DNA of 64,000 nt, taken from contig NZ_JAVDYC010000001.1 in the NCBI RefSeq assembly GCF_031458255.1, forward strand, positions 558,001 through 622,000. Direction: 5' to 3'. Of this stretch, positions 59,808-64,000 are shown one piece after another. This stretch comes from Catenuloplanes niger. GTDB taxonomy: Bacteria > Actinomycetota > Actinomycetes > Mycobacteriales > Micromonosporaceae. The position numbers and the translations under genes are program-made. A model generated the notes under the pieces. The model was not told the DNA's origin and searched no databases. It saw only the letters and a list, made by a program, of their open reading frames with translations. The stretch's first letter is position 1. Each line of letters opens with the position of its first letter.

Positions 59808-61259
59808 ATGAACCGAAGGCGGGTGGCCGCGCTGGCGGCACTGCTCGGCACGGCCGGCGCGCTGATCGCGATGCCACCGGCGGCGGCGGACCCGGCCGCA
59901 CCGGCGCTGACCTGGGCCGCGTGCCCGGTGGACGTGGTGATCAACCCGTTGGTGACGGCGCAGTGCGCGACCCTGCCGGTGCCGCTGGACTACGGCGATC
60001 CGGACGGCGAGCAGATCGAGATCATGATCTCCCGGGTGGCCGGCCCGAACCCGGCGAAGCGGCGCGGCATCCTGCTGACCAACCCGGGCGGTCCGGGCGG
60101 CTCCGGGCTCGGGCTCCCGTCGGACCTGGTCGGCAAGGGGCTGCCGGTCAGCGTGTCGAACGCGTACGACCTGATCGGCATGGACACCCGCGGCGTCGGC
60201 CACTCCACGCCGATGGGCTGCGGACTGACCACCGACGACGGGTACCAGGGCAACATACCGCCGTACGCGCCGGACGACGCGGCCGTCGTCGCTCAGGCGG
60301 AGATCGCGAAGAAGGTCGCGGCCCGGTGCGCGGCCAACCCGCGACTGCGCCACCTGACCACCGCGAACACGGCCCGTGACCTGGACCGGGTGCGGATCGC
60401 GCTCGGCGAGGAGAAGGCCAGCTTCCTCGGCTTCTCGTACGGCTCGGCGCTGGGTGCCGCGTACGCGTCGCTGTTCCCGGACACCGCCGACCGCGTCGTG
60501 CTGGACAGCAACGTCGGCGACAGCCACCTCAACCGCGAGGGCCTGCGCCGGTACGCGCTCGGCTTCGAGGAGACGTTCCCGGACTTCGCGCGGTGGCTGG
60601 CGGACCGGCACGACGCGTACGGGATGGGCCGCACGCCGGAGCAGGTGCGCCGGACCTACCTGGCGCTCGTCGAGCGGCTGGACCGGACCCCGGCACCGGA
60701 CGGGACCACCGGCGCGATGCTCCGCGCGGTCGTGTTCGCCGGGCTCTTCTCCGAGGCCGCGTACGGGCGGACCGCGATCATCCTGCAGACGTACCTGATC
60801 CCCGGCTCGGTGCCCCCCGCGCCGGAGACGCCGCCGGGCCCGCACCCGCTCGACGTCGCGCTCTCCGTGTTCCTCAGCGTCTCCTGCAACGACACGGAGT
60901 GGCCGGAGGACCTGGACACGTACCGGCGCGGCGTGGCGGAGGACCGCAAGCGGTACCCGCTCTACGGCGCGGCCGCGGCCAACGTGCTGCCCTGCGCCTA
61001 CTGGCCGTGGGAGCCGTCCGAGGCACCGGTCGAGATCGTCCCGAACGACGTGCTGATCGTGCAGAACCGGCACGACCCGGTCACCCCGCTGGCCGGCGGC
61101 CGGCTGCTGCGGTCCGCGTTCGGCGCCGGCTCCCGGCTGCTGACCGTGAACGGCAGCGGGCACGGCGTCTACGTGCTCGGCGGCGACGCGTGCGCGCTGA
61201 ACGTCACCACCGCGTACCTGACCGACGGCCGCCTCCCGGCCCGGGACACCGTCTGCTGA
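59808..61259 (+). CDS. secreted alpha/beta-hydrolase, tripeptidyl-aminopeptidase (SlpD/TAP) type
   Basis: 483 residues with a signal peptide ending AAADPAA. The catalytic Ser is in GFSYGSALG (about residue 211), the oxyanion loop in NPGGPGGSG, the Asp in RHDPVTPLAGG and the His in GSGHGVYVLGG. This is the family of secreted mycelium-associated proteinases and tripeptidyl aminopeptidases of Streptomyces. GAGGAGGA precedes the ATG. It has a MerR-style promoter and is followed at once by a MerR gene whose promoter overlaps its stop codon, so peptide or drug sensing by MerR should induce it. Confidence 0.88.
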   Translation: MNRRRVAALAALLGTAGALIAMPPAAADPAAPALTWAACPVDVVINPLVTAQCATLPVPLDYGDPDGEQIEIMISRVAGPNPAKRRGILLTNPGGPGGSGLGLPSDLVGKGLPVSVSNAYDLIGMDTRGVGHSTPMGCGLTTDDGYQGNIPPYAPDDAAVVAQAEIAKKVAARCAANPRLRHLTTANTARDLDRVRIALGEEKASFLGFSYGSALGAAYASLFPDTADRVVLDSNVGDSHLNREGLRRYALGFEETFPDFARWLADRHDAYGMGRTPEQVRRTYLALVERLDRTPAPDGTTGAMLRAVVFAGLFSEAAYGRTAIILQTYLIPGSVPPAPETPPGPHPLDVALSVFLSVSCNDTEWPEDLDTYRRGVAEDRKRYPLYGAAAANVLPCAYWPWEPSEAPVEIVPNDVLIVQNRHDPVTPLAGGRLLRSAFGAGSRLLTVNGSGHGVYVLGGDACALNVTTAYLTDGRLPARDTVC

Positions 61260-61308
61260 TCCTCGACCGTGTCCCCGGGACGCTGATCCTTGACCGTGTC
61301 CCTGGGAC
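61255..61308. repeat. exact tandem duplication of 27 bp in the MerR promoter
   Basis: Two abutting 27-bp units, 61255-61281 and 61282-61308, each beginning GCTGATCCT and ending GGGAC, differ at two positions only. The first includes the hydrolase stop codon and a weaker -35 (TCGACC); the second contains the TTGACC used by the promoter below. Confidence 0.85.
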
Positions 61309-61320
61309 AGGGTGTCGAAT
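61290..61320 (+). promoter_or_regulatory. MerR autoregulatory promoter, 19-bp spacer with palindrome
   Basis: TTGACC (61290-61295), a spacer of exactly 19 bp and TCGAAT (61315-61320). The spacer holds the perfect palindrome TGTCCC-t-GGGACA. Transcription starting about seven bases after the -10 would begin at the ATG at 61327, so the transcript is probably leaderless. Confidence 0.75.
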
Positions 61321-61326
61321 ACGGGA

Positions 61327-62052
61327 ATGCGGAACAGCGGCGGCTGGAGCACCCGGGAACTGGCCGAGATCGCCGGCACGACGGTCAAGGCCGTCCGGTA
61401 CTACCACCGGATCGGGCTGCTGCCGGAACCGGAGCGGGCGGCCAACGGGTACAAGCGGTACCGGGTGGCGCACCTGACCCGGCTGCTGCGGATCCGGCGC
61501 CTGATCGACATCGGCGTCTCGCTCGCCGACATGGACGCGATGGAGAAGTCGGTCGAGGGCGCGGAGCAGGTGCTCCGCGCCCTCGACGCGGAGCTGGCCG
61601 CGAGCATCGAACGGCAGCAGCGGATGCGGGCGGAGCTGGCCGAGGCGCTGCGCCGGCCGCACCTCGCGGACCTGCCGGCCGGTTTCGGTGAGTTCCCCGA
61701 GGGCCTGCCCGACACGGACCGGGCACTGTTCATGATCAGCGCGCAGGTCCTCGACCCCGAGGCGATGAACCTGCTGCGGGACCTGCCCGTGGAGCCCCGC
61801 TCCGCGGAGACGGTGGAGTTCGACACGCTGCCCGCGGACGCGGACGAGGCGACCCGGCAGAGCCTGGCCGAGCGGTTCGCCCCGGAGATCCGGCTCGGCT
61901 GGGAGACGCACCCGGAGCTGGCCGCGCTCGGCGACGACGGCGGACCGCTCACCTCACCGGTCATGCTGCGCAGCATCGCCGAGCTGTACAACCCGGCGCA
62001 GATCGACGTGCTGCAGCGGATCAACGCGATGCTCAGGCCGCCGCCCGCTTGA
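61327..62052 (+). CDS. MerR-family regulator
   Basis: 241 residues. The winged helix-turn-helix is WSTRELAEIAGTTVKAVRYYHRIGLLPEPERAANGYKRYR, followed by the dimerisation coiled coil (MDAMEKSVEGAEQVLRALDAELAASIERQQRMRAEL). The C-terminal 120 residues are a separate acidic helical domain (GFGEFPEGLPDTDRALFMISAQ) without metal-binding cysteines, so the inducer is probably organic. ATG 61327 is preferred to GTG 61312, which lies between the promoter elements. It should activate its own gene and the peptidase upstream. The last 20 bp overlap the convergent DUF1801 gene. Confidence 0.9.
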   Translation: MRNSGGWSTRELAEIAGTTVKAVRYYHRIGLLPEPERAANGYKRYRVAHLTRLLRIRRLIDIGVSLADMDAMEKSVEGAEQVLRALDAELAASIERQQRMRAELAEALRRPHLADLPAGFGEFPEGLPDTDRALFMISAQVLDPEAMNLLRDLPVEPRSAETVEFDTLPADADEATRQSLAERFAPEIRLGWETHPELAALGDDGGPLTSPVMLRSIAELYNPAQIDVLQRINAMLRPPPA

Positions 62053-62455
62053 GCAGCCCGGCGATCACGGTCTCGTGCTCGGGGGTGAGCGTGGTGAGCG
62101 CGTACGCGGTGGGCCACATGCCGCCGTCGTCCAGCGCGGCGTCGTCCTGGAAGCCGAGCGTGGCGTAGCGGGTCTTGAACTTGCCGGCCGGCTGCAGGAA
62201 CACCAGCACCTTGCCGTCCTTGGCCCAGCCCGGCATGCCGTAGTAGGTCTTCGCGGTCAGGTGCGGTGCGTGCTCCTTGACCAGCGCGTGCACCCGCTCG
62301 GCGAGCGCGCGGTCCACGTCGTCCAGCTCGGCGATCTTCGCGAGCAGGTCGGCCTCCGCGGTCGCGCTGTTCTTCTGCCGCTTCAGCTCGGCCGCGCGCT
62401 CCTTCATCGCCGCGCGCTCCTCGGCGGAGAACCCGTCGTCCTTCTTCGCTGCCAT
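62033..62455 (-). CDS. DUF1801 domain protein
   Basis: 140 residues, cytoplasmic. A charged helical start (MAAKKDDGFSAEERAAMKERAAELKRQ) precedes the YdhG/DUF1801 fold: VHALVKEHAPHLTAKTYYGMPGWAKDGKVLVFLQPAGKFK, ATLGFQDDAALDDGGMWP and PEHETVIAGLLKRA. Some relatives are called iron chaperones by similarity to frataxin, but this is weakly supported. The N-terminal helix with a K-R-rich patch could bind nucleic acid. It converges with and overlaps the MerR gene by 20 bp. Confidence 0.85.
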   Translation of the reverse strand: MAAKKDDGFSAEERAAMKERAAELKRQKNSATAEADLLAKIAELDDVDRALAERVHALVKEHAPHLTAKTYYGMPGWAKDGKVLVFLQPAGKFKTRYATLGFQDDAALDDGGMWPTAYALTTLTPEHETVIAGLLKRAAA

Positions 62456-62569
62456 GGTCAGCTCCTTTCCGCAGCTCCTGCCCCTTCATGCTAGGCAGCG
62501 CGGCGGGAACCGGACTTCTCGAAAACTGACCGGATCCCGCCGCGGGCCGCGGGTGTCGGGCGCCCGGGC

Positions 62570-63172
62570 TCAGCCGAAGTCGAGTTCGCCGGTGCGGGTG
62601 CGCTTGAGCTCGAAGAAGTTCGGGAAGCCGGCGAGCGCGACCGCGCCGTCGAAGACCCGCAGGGCGTCCGCGCCGCGCGGGATGCTGTTCAGGACCGGGC
62701 CGAAGAACGCGACGCCGTTGATGTGGATGGTCGGCGTGCCGACGTCGTCGCCGACCGGGTCCATGCCCTCGTGGTGGCTCTTGCGGAGCGCGGCGTCCCA
62801 CTCGTCGCCGGCCGCGGCCGCGGCCAGCTCGGCGGGCAGGCCCACCTCGGCGAGCGCCTCCGGGATGACCGTGTCCAGCTCGCGCTTGCGGCCCTGGTTG
62901 TGGATGCGGGTGCCGAGCGCGGTGTAGAGCGGGCCGAGCACCGCGTCGCCGTGCCGCTGCCAGGCGGCGGTGACGACGCGGACGGTGCCCAGCGACCGGT
63001 TCACGGTCTCCCGGTAGTCGGGGTCGAGGTCGCGGCCCTCGTTCAGCACGTACAGGCTCATCACGTGCCAGCGGAGGTCGATCTCGCGCTGCTTCTGCAC
63101 CTCGAGGATCCAGCGGGACGTGATCCAGGCGAACGGGCAGGCCGGATCGAAGTAGAAGTCAACGGTGGTCAC
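62570..63172 (-). CDS. mycothiol-dependent nitroreductase-like DsbA-fold protein (Rv2466c family)
   Basis: 200 residues from a GTG. Thioredoxin/DsbA fold with active site [14 protein letters not shown], then [47 protein letters not shown] and FFELKRTRT, all close to Mycobacterium tuberculosis Rv2466c. As I recall, that enzyme has CPWC; here the resolving Cys is Ala (C12-P-F-A15), leaving a single thiol that could still form a mixed disulphide with mycothiol. Relatives reduce nitro prodrugs and repair oxidised thiols. The length is complete. Confidence 0.88.
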   Translation of the reverse strand: MTTVDFYFDPACPFAWITSRWILEVQKQREIDLRWHVMSLYVLNEGRDLDPDYRETVNRSLGTVRVVTAAWQRHGDAVLGPLYTALGTRIHNQGRKRELDTVIPEALAEVGLPAELAAAAAGDEWDAALRKSHHEGMDPVGDDVGTPTIHINGVAFFGPVLNSIPRGADALRVFDGAVALAGFPNFFELKRTRTGELDFG

Positions 63173-63234
63173 CCCGGCAGACTATGCCGCCGTACGGATG
63201 ATCAGAGTGCGGAAAGGCCGGTTTACCGCACTGT

Positions 63235-64000
63235 TCACACTCGGATCGGCGCGGGAATGATCTCCAGTGGTGGTGGGTTGAACGCCCGCCGCACCGCGGC
63301 CTCGATCTCGGCCCGGCCGTCGGTCTCGTGCAGCATGCGCCGCGCCACCGACTGCACCATCGGGTCGACGATCCGGTACCGCCCGTCCGCACCGTCCACC
63401 ACCAGGTGCAGGTCGACCAGCGAGTCGAGCGCGGTCAGCGCGTTGTTCTCGGTGGTGCCGAGCATCGCGGCCGCCTCCGGCACGGTCGCGGCGCAGGCCG
63501 CGGTCGCGGTCAGGAACCGCAGCGTGCGCGCGACCTGCGGGCGCAGCAGCCGGTACGCGCGGACCATCGGCGCCTCCGCGATGATGCAGTCGTCGTGCAG
63601 CGGTGCGTACGGGTCGTGCAGCTCGGACGTGAGCTCCTCGACGAGCGACCGCACGGTCCGGTGCGGCCGGCGCGCGACCCGCTCCGCGGTCAGCCGGACC
63701 GAGAGCGGCGCGCCGTCGATGGCCGCGATCGCCCGCCGCACCCAGCCGGGGTCGGACGCGGCCCGGCCCGCGCCCGCGACCCGCTCGAACAACCGCATCG
63801 CCTCGTCGGCGGCCAGCCCGCCGAGCGTCAACCAGGTGGTGGCCGGCAGCCGGTGGTGCCGCCGCCGCGACGTGAGCAGCACGGCCGCCCGCGGCAGCGC
63901 GGACCGGAGCACGGTCACGTCCGCCGGGTCCTCGACGTCGTCGAGCACGATCAGCGGGCGGCGGTCACCGGCCGCGGTACGCAGCAGCGTGGCGCGCCCG
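63235..64000 (-). CDS. NB-ARC/AfsR-like regulator, 3' part only
   Basis: About 255 C-terminal codons are in the window; the start lies beyond the right edge. The visible part begins in an NB-ARC ATPase: LLRTAAGDRRPLIVLDDVEDP (Walker B) and VLLTSRRRHHRLPATTWLTLGGL. It is followed by GAPLSVRLTAERVARRPHRTV and a winged-helix-like domain ending in ALDSLVDLHLVVDGADGRYRIVDPMVQSVARRML. The missing front end is probably a SARP or LuxR-type DNA-binding domain or another effector. It is in line with, and 62 bp upstream of, the reductase gene. Confidence 0.8.
   Translation of the reverse strand, partial: GRATLLRTAAGDRRPLIVLDDVEDPADVTVLRSALPRAAVLLTSRRRHHRLPATTWLTLGGLAADEAMRLFERVAGAGRAASDPGWVRRAIAAIDGAPLSVRLTAERVARRPHRTVRSLVEELTSELHDPYAPLHDDCIIAEAPMVRAYRLLRPQVARTLRFLTATAACAATVPEAAAMLGTTENNALTALDSLVDLHLVVDGADGRYRIVDPMVQSVARRMLHETDGRAEIEAAVRRAFNPPPLEIIPAPIRV

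Overview
The window is very GC-rich DNA with dense, short-gapped genes, many GTG starts and ATGA stop/start overlaps, as expected of an actinobacterium. A mycothiol-dependent reductase homologue, tandem NarL-type two-component systems, a Tat-exported DyP peroxidase with copper chaperones and a rifampin monooxygenase all fit that group. A filamentous genus such as those of the Micromonosporaceae is my guess; no rRNA, tRNA or ribosomal protein gene is present to place it. I see no IS element, phage gene, CRISPR array or tRNA. About 60 genes are called, the first and last cut by the window edges.

Layout. 1-2271: nitronate monooxygenase (partial), a PEP-mutase/isocitrate-lyase family enzyme and an unknown protein. 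2356-5739: drug-type ABC exporter followed by its own histidine kinase and response regulator. 5773-10272: secreted NHL/OmpA-like protein, then a copper operon (PCuAC lipoprotein, Tat DyP peroxidase, CopC). 10278-12309: terminator, degenerate tandem repeats on both sides of a secreted protein gene, and a frameshifted CrtO-type acyltransferase. 12395-17152: quinate/shikimate-to-protocatechuate locus (TetR regulator, QsuB-like dehydratase, quinate/shikimate dehydrogenase, divergent Nramp-like transporter). 17237-22325: DM9 protein, NYN-LOTUS protein, a membrane protein and a second two-component system. 22345-26072: four membrane or secreted YtkA/FixH-like genes, probably a copper-handling system without a good description. 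26223-29861: sigma factor, zinc-finger anti-sigma factor and ABC transporter operon.

29963-40114: VanX-like dipeptidase, GGDEF-EAL protein, secreted HNH nuclease with a P-domain, FAD oxidase, a third two-component system with a CPBP protease beside it, and an ECF41 sigma factor. 40131-45588: NmrA-like oxidoreductase, two surface proteins, NADH dehydrogenase. 45680-49266: TetR with an SDR and three matching operators, then a divergent aldo-keto reductase / XRE regulator pair. 49322-53067: rifampin monooxygenase (rox) behind a rifamycin-associated element, uronate-dehydrogenase-like enzyme, small membrane proteins and a Tat carbonic anhydrase. 53237-64000: ABC exporter, flavoprotein, DUF4132 protein, a secreted peptidase and MerR regulator sharing a 19-bp-spacer promoter, DUF1801 protein, mycothiol-dependent reductase homologue, and the C-terminal part of an NB-ARC regulator.

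The most useful non-coding signals are the element upstream of rox, matched MerR promoters at 59746 and 61290, a TetR operator present three times, palindromes next to all three two-component systems, and a 74-bp repeat (71/74 identical, inverted) found in two convergent intergenic gaps 20 kb apart.
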